A stretch of DNA of 64,000 nt from Symbiodinium natans (Eukaryota > Sar > Dinophyceae > Suessiales > Symbiodiniaceae): contig CAJNDS010002118.1 of the NCBI GenBank assembly GCA_905221605.1, forward strand, positions 186,001-250,000, given 5' to 3'. A program made the position numbers and the translations under genes. Below, piece by piece: positions 1 through 12,029 of the stretch. Every line of letters begins with the position of its first letter. Positions within the stretch are counted from its first letter, which is position 1. The notes beneath the pieces are model-generated. The model did not search any database. It had not been told where the DNA came from and saw nothing but the letters and a program-made list of their open reading frames with translations.

Positions 1-33
1 GAGGAGTTTCTCAGGTTGAGAGTTTAGGGCTTA

Positions 34-121
34 GGGCTTATAGAAATTCTATAGGATTTAGGATTTAGGGTTTAGGGTTTAGGGTTTAGGGCTCAGGGCT
101 TACAGAAATTCTATAGGATTT
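34..121 (+). repeat. Telomere-like block between duplicated 26-bp flanks
   Basis: The segments 34-59 and 96-121 are a direct repeat with one mismatch, each beginning GGGCTTA and ending TAGGATTT. Between them lie about 36 bp of TTTAGGG-type units. The arrangement resembles a target-site duplication around an inserted block, although tandem duplication is possible. Confidence 0.6.
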
Positions 122-1640
122 GGTGGTTATAGAAATGGGTTTGCGTCCGGAGTTTTGTCGGGTTTTGGGGGGTTTGGTGGGGTCTGTGTGTGTGTTGCTT
201 CCTGAGGGGCATCCCAAGGCTAAACCCTAAACCCTAAACCCTAAACCCTAAACCCTAAACCCTAAACCCTAAACCCTAAATCCTAAATCCTAACCCTAAA
301 CCCTACAGACCGTCTTTTGGGGTTTAGGTGGGGTCGCCAAAGCCTTTGGGCACGTTTGGGGACCTGAAGACCTGTCTCTCTTGAAGCCTTTTGGACTCTT
401 TGAAAGATTTTTGGTTTTAGGGTTTAGCGTTCAGGGTTTAGGGTATTGTAGCCCATCGAAATTGCGAACTCTCTGAGGGTTTTTGTAGCCTATGGAAACT
501 GCAAGCTCTGAGCGAACCGCATACAATTTCTATTCATGCTGGCCTTGGGGGTTAGGATAGTGGCTAAACCCTATACCCTATAAAACCCAAGGGCCCAGAT
601 ACCCTAAACCCTATAAACCCTAAACCCTAAACCCACTTCCGAACCCCTTTAAGAAGGGACCCCACATTCAGGGGCCATGTATCTTCCCTAGAAGGAAGCT
701 CAGGGTTGGTGAGCCACAAGCGGCTTCTTCCAAGCTATTTGCTTAGAGCGGCTTGGGATGCAGCCCCTCCACTAAACTCCAAACTACCCTAAAATCCCAC
801 AGGGTTTGGGGTTTAGGGTTTAGGGTTTAGGGTTTAGGGTTTAGGGTTTAGGGGTGTATGATCCAACTTTTGAAGGTGTAAGCCAGGGTGAAGCACCGGG
901 TCTTGGGGTTTAAGTTTTTGGGGTCTAGCTAGCTTGCCCAAACCCTGGACCCTAAATCCTAAACCCTGGGGGCCCCTAAACCCTCAACCCGGATCCAGGG
1001 GTTTAGAGCTTAGGGTTGAAGGTTCCACCCAAGAACCCTAAACTGATATTTGCTAAAGAACCCCCTCCAAAAAAACATAATTGCTATATACCCTCATAAG
1101 GAAGAATATCTTCGTGACTGTTTTATTTTTGTTGTTATGTTTTTTGGGGGGGTCGTTAAAGAAATAATAGTAAACCCGAAAACTAAAGCCCAAATGAGCA
1201 GCGGCCAATATTACTTGTTAAGCTGAAGGACATGGATGTTGGGGTTATCGTCTTCTGCGTGTCCCATATCGTCCTGCAGGTTAAAACGCCCTTCCGCTAA
1301 TTTCATACTAAGTCCCTACATTGCATAAACTTATCATCATGTTGGGGTTATCGTTTCTGCGTGTCCCAGATCGTTCTGCAGATCACAAGCCACCAAACCA
1401 TAAGCTGATGTCCGTCCCTTACTAAACCTAATCAACGCTAATTTTCACAGTCGCTCAGAATCTGGGTTTGGGTCCTCTTGCCAGGGTAAAACTCCGTGAG
1501 GCCTTTGCTTTGCAAAGTCTCGGGAGCTGCCTGCACTGATGAAGCGCGCCGACCGCAACCCTAAACCTTAAACCCTAAACCTTAAACCCTAAACCCTAAA
1601 CCCTAAACCCTAAACCCGAAGACGGCCGAGATGTTCATCT

Positions 1641-1745
1641 GGGGATTCCACCTTGGACCCTTAAGCCTAACCGTTGTACCCTTGGGCTTTGGGGTCCCTT
1701 TTTGAGGATCCCTAAGGGTAATGAAGGGGTACGTAAGGTCCATAT
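1641..1745 (+). repeat. Dispersed repeat family FB3, copy a
   Basis: About 100 bp that align by eye with 8725-8830, the reverse complement of 45588-45712, and the interrupted copy at 46088-46242. Shared landmarks in order are CACCTTGGACC, CTTGGG(C/T)TTTGGGG, a GGATCC-like core and a GTACGTTAAGG-like end. There is no coding potential. It abuts a long CCCTAAA block on its right. Confidence 0.6.
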
Positions 1746-3430
1746 AACCCTAAACCCTAAACCCTAAACCCTAAACCCTAAACCCTAAACCCTAAACCCT
1801 AAACCCTAAACCCTAAACCCTAAACCCTAAACCCTGAACCCTAACCCTAAACCCCTAAAAGCCATGAACCACCAGACAGGAAATCCAGGGTTTAGGGTTC
1901 AGGGGGTTTGGGGTTTAGGGTTTAGGGCTTGGGGTTTAGGGGTGGGGGGTTTAGGGTTCGGGTTTAGTTAGCGGCAGGCCCTGAAAAGGCCCACGTGAAA
2001 CCCAAATCGGGGTTTAAGAAAGGCAACCGGCCCTAACCTCCACCCCCCCCCTCCAAACGACCCCCACCCTCGGCGCCCTCACTGTTTGGACCCTAAACCC
2101 CAAAACCCTACTAAAACCCCAAAACCAAAACCCCAAAACCCCCAAACCCCCAAACCCCCAAACCACTAAAACCCCAAAACCCCAAACCCCCCCCCAAAAA
2201 AAAAAAAAAAAAACCTAAAACCCAAAAACCTACCCCCCCCCCAAAAAAAAAAACCTAAAACCCAAAAGTCTAAAAACCAACAAACCCAAAAACCCCAAAA
2301 CAGCAAAAACACCCCCAAAAACCCCCCAAAATCTCCAAAACCCCCAAAAACCCTAAAACCCTAAAACCTCAAAACCCTACAACCCTACATCCCAGTGCCC
2401 GAGTTGTGGGTGCTTGCGTCCAGCACGCCGAGATCGGCTCAGCAACCTGCGCCGGAGAAGCCTGGGGCTGGTTAGATTGCGCCCCGAAAGGTGTAGGGTT
2501 TAGGGTTTAGGGTTTAGGGTCTAGGGTTTAGGGTTTAGGGTTTAGGGTGTGCGAAACCCTAATCCCCAAAACCTTAAACCCTAAACCCCACACTTCAAAC
2601 CCCACACAAGGACCCGGAACCCTTACAACCCTTACAACCCTAAACCCCAAGCCCCAAACCCCAGGACCCGAGCCTCGAACCGTCGCACCACAAACCCTGA
2701 GCACTTAAACCCGAAGCCCTGATCTTAGGGTAGTTACCCGGCCCCTTAATGTGTGCCCTGAATTTGTAGGGCATCTTTGAGAAACCCCTTATTTTCACTA
2801 TACATTTTCTGGGCCCATACTTCAGAACCCTTTAAAGGAGGTACCATATTGAGAGGCCATGGAACTACCCGGGTTCGGGTTTTCGGGATGATGGGTGGGT
2901 TTGAGCTCACACCAAAATCCTAGAGCCTCATCCCTAAACCCTAAACCCCAAGCTTAAAATCCCTAAACCCTAAACCCTAAACCCTAAGCCCTAAACCCTA
3001 AACCCTAAACCCCCAAACCCCTAGATGGGGTACTGGATGGCCTCAGCTGTACCGGTAGAGTGTCCAGGTGAGCTCGGGATCCTGGCATGGGGGGTGCAGG
3101 GAGGGACCCCTGAAACCTCTTTACAGGCTCTAACCTCTTAAACAGGGTTTAGGGTTTAGGGTTTAGGGTTTAGGGTTTAGGGTTTAGGGTTTAAGCTTTA
3201 GGGTTTAGGGTTTAGGGTTTAGGGTTTGGGGTTTAGGGTTTAGAGTTTAGGGCTACGAAACCCAATCGCCCATCCCGGTAACCCCATAAAGTTGAAAGCT
3301 GACAGCGGGTTTGGCTTTGGAGCTTCCCGTTTCTTTTTGGAACTAAACCATTGTAAGTTGGGATGGCTTGAGTTTAAGGTTTAGGGTTTAGGGTTTAGAG
3401 TTTAGGGTTTAGGGTTGAGGGTTGAGGGTT

Positions 3431-3529
3431 GGGAAGTTCCCCCCTCATACGAACAGTCCTTAACAGGGATTTATCGTACCCCCCATTCTGGTCCCTATTA
3501 AGGACTGTTAGGATAAAAGGTGAACATCC
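3431..3529. mobile_element. Foldback element family FB1, copy a
   Basis: The left arm (3431-3469) contains AACAGTCCTTAA and the right arm (3492-3529) contains TTAAGGACTGTT, forming an imperfect inverted repeat of nearly 40 bp around a loop of about 22 bp. The outer ends read GGGAAGTTCCCC and GTGAACATCC. Related copies lie at 10694-10787 and 15443-15546. It looks like a non-coding foldback/MITE-like element without a transposase of its own. Confidence 0.7.
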
Positions 3530-3876
3530 AAGCTTCCAAGTTTCTTGTGTTTTCTTGGGACTAGGGTTTGCAAGGCTTATACGGCTTACAGGGCATATAG
3601 GGTGTATTGAAGGCTTATAAGGTCGAACAGGCTTGATAGCGCTTGCAGGGTTTAAAGCCCTTAGAGGGTCAATGGTTTGTAATTGATTTTTTTGTCGGGT
3701 TTAAGGGTGCTCCTAAACCCTAGCCTAAACCCTGAACCCTAAACACCAAACCCTAAACGCTAAACCCTGAACCCTGAACGTTTAAACAGGGTTTGTTGTT
3801 TAAGGACTTCCTGGGCACTTATGCGGGGCTGCCTTACATTGGTGTTTAGGGTTTAGGGTTAGGGTCTACAGGGTGG

Positions 3877-4512
3877 GGCCCCCTAGTTATAAATAAGTAA
3901 AGATACTTATATGTAACTTAGAGCATTTATAACCAACTTATACACTAAGTTTGCTAAGTTAGTTAGCCAACTTATAAGTTGTTTTATAAGTTACAAAATG
4001 TTGTTTTGCTAGTAAAAAATCATCATGCAAAGCCCATGTCATAGAAGAAGAGGTTTTTGGGCGCTCTTCAAGAAGAGGCGTCTCCTGGCCCTGCAACGCC
4101 ATCTCAAAGCAAGTTGGTGTTGCGGAGAAACGAAAGCTGTCTGGCTGAGACAGGAAACAAATCGGATGCGGGCAAAGACACAAAACGTTCAGCGCATGCG
4201 CTTGGGATGTGGGGATGTGTCCGCGTGTGCCCCGCGTGTGTCGAAAACCCGATGTGTCCGCGATGTGTCCGGTGTGTCCGCCCCATTTATTGGAGTGTGT
4301 CCGGTGTTTTCCTGTGTGTCCGCCCTCTTCGGCACCGTGTGTCCGCGATGTGTCCCCCGTGTGTCCGGATGTGTCCGGATGTGTCCCCGACGTGTCGGTG
4401 CATGTCCGAATGTGACCCGAATGCGTGCCAAGCCAAACGCTTCGCAAAACACGGCCCGGCCCGGAACATCAGCTGTGGAAACGGTTATAAATCAATTTAT
4501 AATTGAGGGGCC
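3877..4512. mobile_element. Candidate 640-bp TIR element holding a GTGTCCG array
   Basis: The left end (3877-3898) and the inverted right end (4491-4512) share GGCCCC followed by a TTATAAAT core, about 16 of 22 positions. The left interior is AT-rich (3890-4020). From about 4190 to 4435 there is a degenerate array of the 7-mer GTGTCCG, often as ATGTGTCCG. Several overlapping short open frames on both strands come from this array and are not credible genes. The terminal match is imperfect, so the call as one element is tentative. Confidence 0.35.
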
Positions 4513-7500
4513 GCACCTTGTAGGGGTTAGGGGTTAGAGGTTAGGGTTTAGGGTTTAGGGTTTAGGGCTTGGTTGGTTAAGGACTTTCTGGGTATACATG
4601 CGGGGTCGCTTTTCATGGGGCCCCTGATGGGTCGCCTAAACCATAAGTCAGAGAACCCAAGGACCCGTAGTTTGGAACAACCCCCAAAAACAATATGGGT
4701 AGTGCTTACACAATGCAGGGTGTTAAATAATTAACGACAGTAACTCAGAAACAAATAAGCACATGCACACACACACACATACACATATATATATATATAC
4801 ATATATGCATATATGAACTTACGAGATAATAAACTTCTGCAAAGAACATCACGTCTAGTTATACAGATAGTCCCCTGAAATTCCAGCCCAAAACCCAAAA
4901 CCCAAAACCCCTAAGCCCCCAAAGCCTAAACCCCAAACCCTAAACCCCTAAACCCTAAACCCCTAAACCCCTAAACCCCTAAACCCTAAACCCTAAACCC
5001 TAAACCCTAAACCCTAAACCCCTAAACCCTAGCCCCCTTGCGTTCAACCCCAAGAGCCTAAACCCTTTCTCCCGCAGGCCCTCAACCAGACACCTAAACC
5101 CTAAACCCTAAACCCTAAACCCTAAACCCTAAACCCTAAACCCTAAACCCTAAACCCTAAACCCTAAACCCTAAACCCTAAACCCTAAACCCGAACCCTA
5201 AACCCTAAACCCGAACCCTAAACCCTAAACCCGAAACCCTAAACCCTAAACCCTAAACCCCGAACCCGAAACCCGAAACCCGAAACCCTAAACCCTCCTC
5301 CCCCCCCCCCCCCCCGCCACTGACCTTCTTCAGGCGGGAGACCATGGTTTCGCCCTCTCATGGAGGAGCGCTGAGGGGTTTAGGGTTTAGGGTTAGGGTG
5401 TTTAGGGTTTAGGGTTAGGGTTTAGGGTTTAGGGTGGGGTTTTTGGGTTTGGGGTTTTTGGGTTTACGGTTTGGGGTTTAGGGGTTAGGAGGTGCGGAGG
5501 TTCTTGTGGGGCTCTGGGGGTTTAAGGCTTTGAGGGGTGTAGAGGTTTTCGGGTTTAGGGAACGGGTTGAGGGAAAAGTTGAGGTTGGGGTTTAGGTTTC
5601 TGGGCTCAGAGTTTAGAGTAGGTTTAGGGTTCAGGGCTAAACTAAGGGTTCAGAGTTGAGGTTTAGGGTTCAGGGCCAAGTTCAGGGTTTAGAGTTGAGG
5701 GTTTGGAGGTCAGGGTCTAGAAATGAAGGTTTGGGTTCAGGGGTTTAGGTGGCCGTTCAAGTTTTCGAGTGCAAAAAAAACCCTTAAAACCTAAACCCTG
5801 TTTGCCTAGACAGCTCAGCCAGAAAGACCCCAACAACTTTTGGGTTTGGAGGTTGGGTTTTCCTGTCTTTCCTTTTCGGCACTAAATACAGGGTTGCTCA
5901 CTACCCCTAGAACCCTAAGCCCTAGACCCGAAAGCAGCATGTCTAGACTCAGGAGTAACCTAGGAATGAAAAGGGTACCCTTTTGGTTTAAAGGGGCTCA
6001 TAAAGGGAACCTAAACCTGAAAACAAGGGAATAAGGGCCCACTCCCGGCCGGTTTAACTCTTCGACGTCAAACAACTGCAGGCCAACGATTGGCCTTCGC
6101 CCTGAAACCGCAGTCGGATGGAGAGCCCGTAAACCAGCGCCCCTAAACCCTAAACCCTAAACCCTAACCCTAAACCCTAAACCCTAAACCCTAAACCCGC
6201 ATACGGGCATATGCAGCTGGGGGCGATTGACATGGGCATGGCTCCACCGCGCGCAACGATGTCCACCATAGGCAAAGCTGAACTCCACGATGGACACATC
6301 GTCATGTAATAAACTCATCTGCCGGCAAAACACACTCGGCCCGTCTTTCAAGATAAGCCTGCCCACGAATGTGGGTGGCTTCCACTCCGTCTCCATGGAG
6401 GCCGCCACTAGCTGGGGTTTAGGGTTTAGGGTTTAGGGTTAGTCTTTAGGGTTTAGGGTTTAGGGTTTAGGGTTAGGGTTTAGGGTTTAGGGTTTAGGGT
6501 TTAGGGTTTAGGGTTTAGGGTTTAGGGTTTAAGGTTCATGTTACTTATTAACCAATTGTAACTGTTATAACTGTATTTATGACTGTACTTATCATTGTAC
6601 TTATAACCATCTTAGGGCACTTGATTGAGGGGCTTACGAGCGAAGCGATGGCATGGCTGTCCCAGCTCTGAAAAAAGCCCAAACACCTATAAACCTCTTG
6701 TAACCTTAGGGCTTGTTGTTTAGGGTTCAGAGTTTAGCTGCTATTCCTAAACCCTAAACCCTAAACCCTAAACCCTAAACCCTAAACCCTAAACCCTAGA
6801 CACAGAATAATACTACCAGACTCAGCTCGATTCCGAAAAAAAAACTCGCAGGATTTTTGCCAGACACAAACAAACCCCAAACCCCACTAGACGCAACCCT
6901 AAGCCCGAAACCCCTAAACTTCCCTAAACCCTAAACTGTTAAACCCTAAACCCTAAACCCACAACCCCGGAATGTTGCGATTTTGGGGTTTAGGGTTTAG
7001 GGTTTAGGGCTTAGGCAAAAGTCAACCCTAAACCCTAAGACCTAAACCCTAAACCCTAAAAGCACAGGGGGTAGTTGCGGCCTTGAGGGCGGCCCCATTC
7101 AGCTGCCCGATGCGGTCGTTGGGCATGATGGGGCTGAGCGGATTCCTTGGCTGCAAGGAAGCTGCGCGTTCCCTAAACCCTAAACCCTAAACCCTAACCC
7201 CTAAACCCTAAACCCTAAACCCTAAACCCTAAACCCTAAACCCTAAGCGCATTGCCCCTAAGGTCCCTAGTAGGGTCCCTCCTTTAGTCCCTTGATTGAC
7301 TGGGATACTTCATTAGGGTTCTCAAGGGAGGGAGTTCCTAGGAAAGGTCTTAGGGAGCAGTGGGGAGTATTCGGGCACCTTGGGTTTACATACCCCCCTT
7401 GAACACCCTTCCCTTACCCTAAACCCTAAACCCTAAACCTAAACCCTAAACCCTAAACCCTGAACCCTAAACCCTAAACCCTAAACCCTAAACCCTAAAC

Positions 7501-7629
7501 CCTAAACCCTAAACCCGATAAATACTGCCAAGGAACTCGGTCTTCGGGGCTGCGAGTTGAGAGTTTGGGCTTCCAGGTCAAGGGCTTCGGGTTGTTGGGC
7601 TTACTTGTCCAATAACCAAGGGGGAAGAA

Positions 7630-7715
7630 GGTTAAACTTTAATATTCCTAGGGTTTAGGGTTTAGGGTTTAAGGTTTAGGGTTTAGGGTTTCGCGGTTAA
7701 ACTTTAATATTCCTA
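7630..7715 (+). mobile_element. Telomere-like insertion with perfect 21-bp target duplication
   Basis: Positions 7630-7650 and 7695-7715 are identical 21-bp direct repeats (starting GGTTAAACTTTAATATTCC). The 44 bp between them are TTTAGGG units with one TTTAAGG variant and a short CGC tail. A related locus at about 51056-51145 has the same flanks in the same order (AAACTTTGCCATTCCTACTA) with no insert and a single copy of the target. Together this is the clearest sign in the window that telomere-like blocks insert at staggered breaks. Confidence 0.8.
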
Positions 7716-8724
7716 CTAAATAAGGAAACCCAACAAGTTTAAAGTTCAACTAAAGGCGAAGTAAGTGGGTCAAGCCCTGACCACCAAACCCAGGTCGGGC
7801 TTCGGGTGTAGGGTTTAGGATTTAGGGTTTAGGATTTAGGGTTTCGGGTTTAGGGTTTAGGGCTTATAGGATTTAGGGTTTAGGATTATGATTTAGGGTT
7901 TAGGGTTTAGGATTTAGGGTTTAGGGCTTTAGAGTCTTGGGGCTTTGGGGTTTTAGGGTTTATGTGTGTAAGGGCGTTTGCTGCCGCCATGCATCTTCTC
8001 GTTCCACTTCGCGATCAGCCCTGCACGAAACGATCCGAAACACTAAACCATAGACCCTAGGGGGCCAACCCTACACCCGTAAATCTAAACCCTAAACTCT
8101 AACACCCTAAACCCTAAAACCCTAAACCCTAAACCGCGCATGTAAACAGCCCCCATCAAAACCCTGGGGTTTAGGGCTTATTGGTAACTACGAAAGCCCT
8201 AAATTCCTAAACCCTAAACCCTAAACCCTAAACCCTAAACCCTGTTCTGCAGCCTTCAGGGTAGACCTCCTGCAGCACGATCCTGGAGCAGCGATTTGCA
8301 GGGTTCCAACCGCTAGAAGTCAAGTTGTAGAGGCCCTACATTCGAAGATCAGAACCCAAAACTTCTTCTAGAAGCCGCTTTGCCTTACGTGGTTTGGTGA
8401 CGGGCCCTTCTTTTCGTCAGACTTATGGTTCATGAACATCCCCCCCCCCCAGCGTTTCTTACAGGCAAAAGCTCGGCATTCCCGCGCCACGTAGCTCTGG
8501 CAAACAGCAACGTGCTGTGTCAGCAGGGACAAGGAAAACTTCGCCACAGCGCAGTGTTGCCAAGTTGCTGAGCTCATGAATGAATTACAAGTATAGGTTT
8601 AGGGTTTACGGTGTGGGTGGTTAGGTTCGCGGTTTGGGGTCTTCGACGCCATGGCTAGACTCCGAACTGTCACGACACATGATCGTAGCATGGTCGTTTG
8701 TAGCAGCTCAACTCTGAACACTCT

Positions 8725-8830
8725 AGGGTTGGACCTTGCACCCTTCAGGCTGTACCCTGGGGACCCTTTTCAAAGATCCTTAAGGTAGTATAAGGGCCTG
8801 ATGAGGAGTATATTAAGGGAACCTCTTGAA
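8725..8830 (+). repeat. Dispersed repeat family FB3, copy b
   Basis: Second copy of the repeat at 1641-1745. It carries the fuller right end, GTATAAGGGCC then GAGTATATTAAGGGAACC, without interruption. This makes it the reference for recognising the telomere-like insertion in copy d at 46088-46242. Confidence 0.6.
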
Positions 8831-9784
8831 GGTACATCCTCAGGGAATCGAGTATGAGTCTCTGCAAGCACAACTCCTAAAACCCTAGGGACACCCCTAA
8901 GCCCTAAATCCTAAACCCTAAACCCTAAACCCGATTCTACTGCTGGTTGGGAGCCCGAAGACCCTACTGTACAAGTTCTTTCGGGCTCTTGTGAGCCTAT
9001 AGGCGAATGTCTTGAATACCTCTGCTCCACGTAGAAGAACCGCCACCAAAAAAAAAAAACTATGCTTATCTCCCGTGGGCTTTGCAAACAGCAACGATGG
9101 CCGCGTTCCTGACTGAAGTGTACCAAGTCCAGGGTTAAGGGATTAGGGTAACCCAAAACCCTTGAGCCTTTGGAGTTTTAGGGTTAGGGGTTTAGGGTTT
9201 AGGGTTTAGGGTTTAGGGTTTAGGGTTTAGGGTTTAGGGTTTAGGGTTTAGGGTTTAGGGCCACTGAGAATACAGAGGCCCGGGCCCTGCGGAAGACGTG
9301 GTGAAGTTCAGCTTCACCCCAAGAGGTTCGCTTTTCTTCCTTGGCTCCATGCCAGTGCCGTGAGTGCGCTTCGGGGCTCCAGAAACCCCGAGTTTAGGGT
9401 TTAGGGTTTAGGGTTTAGGGTTTAGGGTTTAGGGTTTAGGGTTCAGGGTTCAGGGCAAACCCTGTCCGACCCCGCCCCCCAACCCCCCCCCCCCCGGCCA
9501 ACACTTTGCACCCGAGTTTTTCAGCCCCCTCCCTGCTTCCCCACTGGCCCTGGCCACATAGCCAGGTTGAAGTCATGGCACCTGCCTGCAAGCAAGGTCA
9601 ACATGTCAAACTTCGACTTTTGTGACTTACCCTAATCTCATGTGGGTAGCAACTGTTTGGAGGAAATGGCTGGTCGATGCTCAAGGTTGACAGCAGCAGG
9701 TATTCAACAGGGTAGCCCGGCTTGGTACCCGAAACCTGGAACCCCAAACCCTAAACCCTAAACCCGAAACCCTAAACCCTAACT

Positions 9785-10020
9785 CTCTGAACAAATGTTC
9801 CTAAACAGGCTCCTCTTGAACCCACTTCGGGACATTCCAAAATGTCACAAGGCCCTCCGTAAGCTCGAACCCTGAACCCTGAACCCTAAACCCTAAGCCC
9901 AAAACCCAAAACCCTAAACCCAAAACCCTAAACCCGCTGAACAAATATTCCGAAATAGGATCCTCTTGAACCCGATTAGGGAAAATATGCAAAATGTTCG
10001 AGGGCCTCGGTGCACTCAAA
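9785..10020 (+). repeat. Two copies of dispersed repeat FB5 around a telomere-like block
   Basis: Segments 9785-9870 and 9936-10020 align with each other: CTGAACAAAT(G/A)TTCC, AGG(C/A)TCCTCTTGAACCC, a central AAAATGT motif and a GGCCTC end. The region between (about 9871-9935) is CCCTAAA/CCCAAAA-type repeat. Further copies lie at about 39253-39345 and 45710-45766. No coding frame is present. Confidence 0.6.
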
Positions 10021-10693
10021 CCCTGACGCCTGAACCCTGACCCTAAACCCTAAACCCTAAACCCTAAATCCTAAACTCCAACCCTAACCCTAAACGCTAA
10101 ACCCTAGACCTTAAATCCTAAACCCCAACCCTAAACCCTAAACCCTAAACACTAAACCCTAAACCTTAAATCCTAAACCCCAACCCTGAACCCTAAACAC
10201 TAAACCCTAAAACCTAAACCCTAAACCCTAAACCTAGTTTTTGAGGCGGGCGGTCGCCTTGACAGCCAAGCGGCGAGATGAGCACGTCGATGACTTTGGG
10301 ACGGCAGATGCGGAGGGAGACCATGCCTAGAGGCTTGAGCTCAGGGTTTTAGGGTTTAGGGTTTAGGGTTTAGGGTTTAAGGTTTAGGGTTCAGGGTTCA
10401 GGGTTCAGGGTTTAGGGTTTAGGGTTTAGGGTTTAGGTTTAGGGTTTAGGTTTTAGGGTGTAGGGTGTTGGGGCCGGGGAGGGGGGAGGGAAAAAAGGAG
10501 CCATCTACACCCTGTAGCAAGCGTTGGGTCGAAGAGGAAAGCCCAAAATACAGACCTTGTGACCTTGGCTGCTCTTAGCAGGGTAGCTATAAATTTCATT
10601 TTTAGCTGCCTTCTTAAAAAACCCAATAAACCCAAAAAGGTAAGGATGTAAAGTTACGGTAAAATACCACAAAGTCTATGATTGGGGGGAGGG

Positions 10694-10787
10694 TTGGGCT
10701 GTTCCCCCTTATACTAACAGTCCTTAATAGGGATGATCATAGGGGGGGGTACTAGAATCCCCATTAGTACAAGAGGGGGAACATCCC
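10694..10787. mobile_element. Foldback element family FB1, copy b
   Basis: The left arm has TTCCCCCTTATACTAACAGT and continues to TAATAGGGAT. The right arm (about 10758-10787) has the matching outer AGGGGGAACATCCC but has lost the inner AAGGACTGTT part seen in copies a and c. It is therefore a partly deleted copy. Confidence 0.65.
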
Positions 10788-11439
10788 AAGGGGAGGGTGT
10801 GCTGGACATTTGGTAAGACATGTGCGACTGCGCGTGTCGCATAGCCACAGAGGTGGAAACAAAGTGACAAAGAAGTGGCGCGACAGGTCCAACGAAGAAG
10901 CAACCCAAACCCTAAACCCTAAACCTTGAACCCTGAGCTCCAAACCATAAACCCCTAGAAACCCTGCGTCGGGCTTAAAATTGCATAGGGTCGACGGTCT
11001 CCATTGTATACCACTGCGCCAAGATCATTTTTGGTTTAGGGTTTAGGGTTCAGGGTTCAAGGAAAACCCTAAAACCCTGAAACACTAAAGCCCTGAAACC
11101 CTCTAAAGCCCTCCGGAGGCCCCCCAACTGTGTCAACTGGAGGCTCCGATCAAACGAATCTCCCTCAACCAAAACATGGTAGGGTTTAGGGTTTAGGGTT
11201 TCAGGTTTAGGGTTTAGGGTTTTAGGTTTAGGGTTTTAGGTTTAGGGTTTAGGGTTTAGGGCTTAGAGACGTAGGGTTAGGATTCCAGGCTGCAGGTCTA
11301 AAACCTCAAGACCTGAACGCAAACTCTCCATGGATAGTTCTCCAAAGTATGTTGGGCATCTTGAATATTCGGGCCGTAGTATAGGGGATCCAAAACCCTA
11401 AACCCCCAACGCCCCAAGACCCCTGTTGTTTAAGTCCCT

Positions 11440-11970
11440 AAACCCTAAACCCTAAACCCCTAAACGCTTACAACGTAAACCCCTACACCCTAAACCCTAA
11501 ACCCTAAACCCTAAACCCCTAAAACCCTAAAACCCTACAACCCCAAAACCCTAAAACCCTAAAACCCTACAACCCTAAAACCCTAAAACCCTAAAACCCT
11601 AAAACCCCTAAACCCCCTAAAACCCCTGAAACCCTAAAACCCTAAAACCCTACAACCCCAAAACCCCAAAACCCTCAAACCCTAAAACCCCGAAACCCTC
11701 AAACCCTGAAACCCTAAAACCCCAAAACCCTGAAAACCCTGAAAACCCTAAAACCCTAAAACCCCAAAACCCTAAAACCCCAAAACCCTAAAACCCTAAA
11801 ACCCTAAAACCCTAAAACCCTAAAACACTAAAACCCTAAAACCCTAAAACCCTAAAACCCTAAAACCCCTGAAACCCTACAACCCTAAAACCCTAAAACC
11901 CTAAAACCCTAAAACCCTAAAACCCTAAACCCTAAACCCTAAACCCTAAAACCCTAAAACCCTAAAACCC
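11440..11970 (-). repeat. Array of the 8-mer variant TTTTAGGG
   Basis: About 500 bp in which the unit on the plus strand is CCCTAAAA (8-mer) rather than CCCTAAA, with some CCCCAAAA and CCCTGAAA members. The neighbouring block (12030-12570) uses a different variant, so the arrays are homogenised locally. Confidence 0.85.
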
Positions 11971-12029
11971 TCAGATGCCTGATGTGGGGTTCTCGAAAGC
12001 GGCAGCCATGGCCTTGACAAGGGGTTCTA

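Larger units (their letters stand above)
1..3420. repeat. Telomere-like repeat desert, left part
   Basis: No gene is supported here. The stretch alternates TTTAGGG-type blocks (for example about 63-95, 805-852, 3147-3245) and CCCTAAA-type blocks (about 223-305, 1556-1615, 1745-1855, 2965-3012) with unique spacers. Around 2100-2400 the unit degenerates into CCCCAAAA-like and A/C homopolymer runs. Orientation switches repeatedly, so this is not the end of a chromosome. Confidence 0.9.
4520..10680. repeat. Telomere-like repeat desert with unique spacers
   Basis: No gene seen. The larger arrays are CCCTAAA at about 4930-5035 and 5094-5290 (with CCCGAAA variants near the end), TTTAGGG at 6414-6535, CCCTAAA at 7170-7245 and 7418-7515, and TTTAGGG at 9180-9260 and 9392-9455. 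Poly-C runs occur near 5303 and 9487. An AT-rich, non-repetitive stretch at 6535-6640 resembles the left interior of the 3877-4512 element. Short open frames at 6184-6408, 8368-8577 and 8911-9156 have no recognisable content. Confidence 0.85.

Noticed and set aside
4025-4537. Overlapping 60-170 codon frames on both strands
   Set aside because: They overlap each other in several frames over the degenerate GTGTCCG array. Cys/Val/Arg- or His/Thr/Gly-rich composition follows from the repeat.
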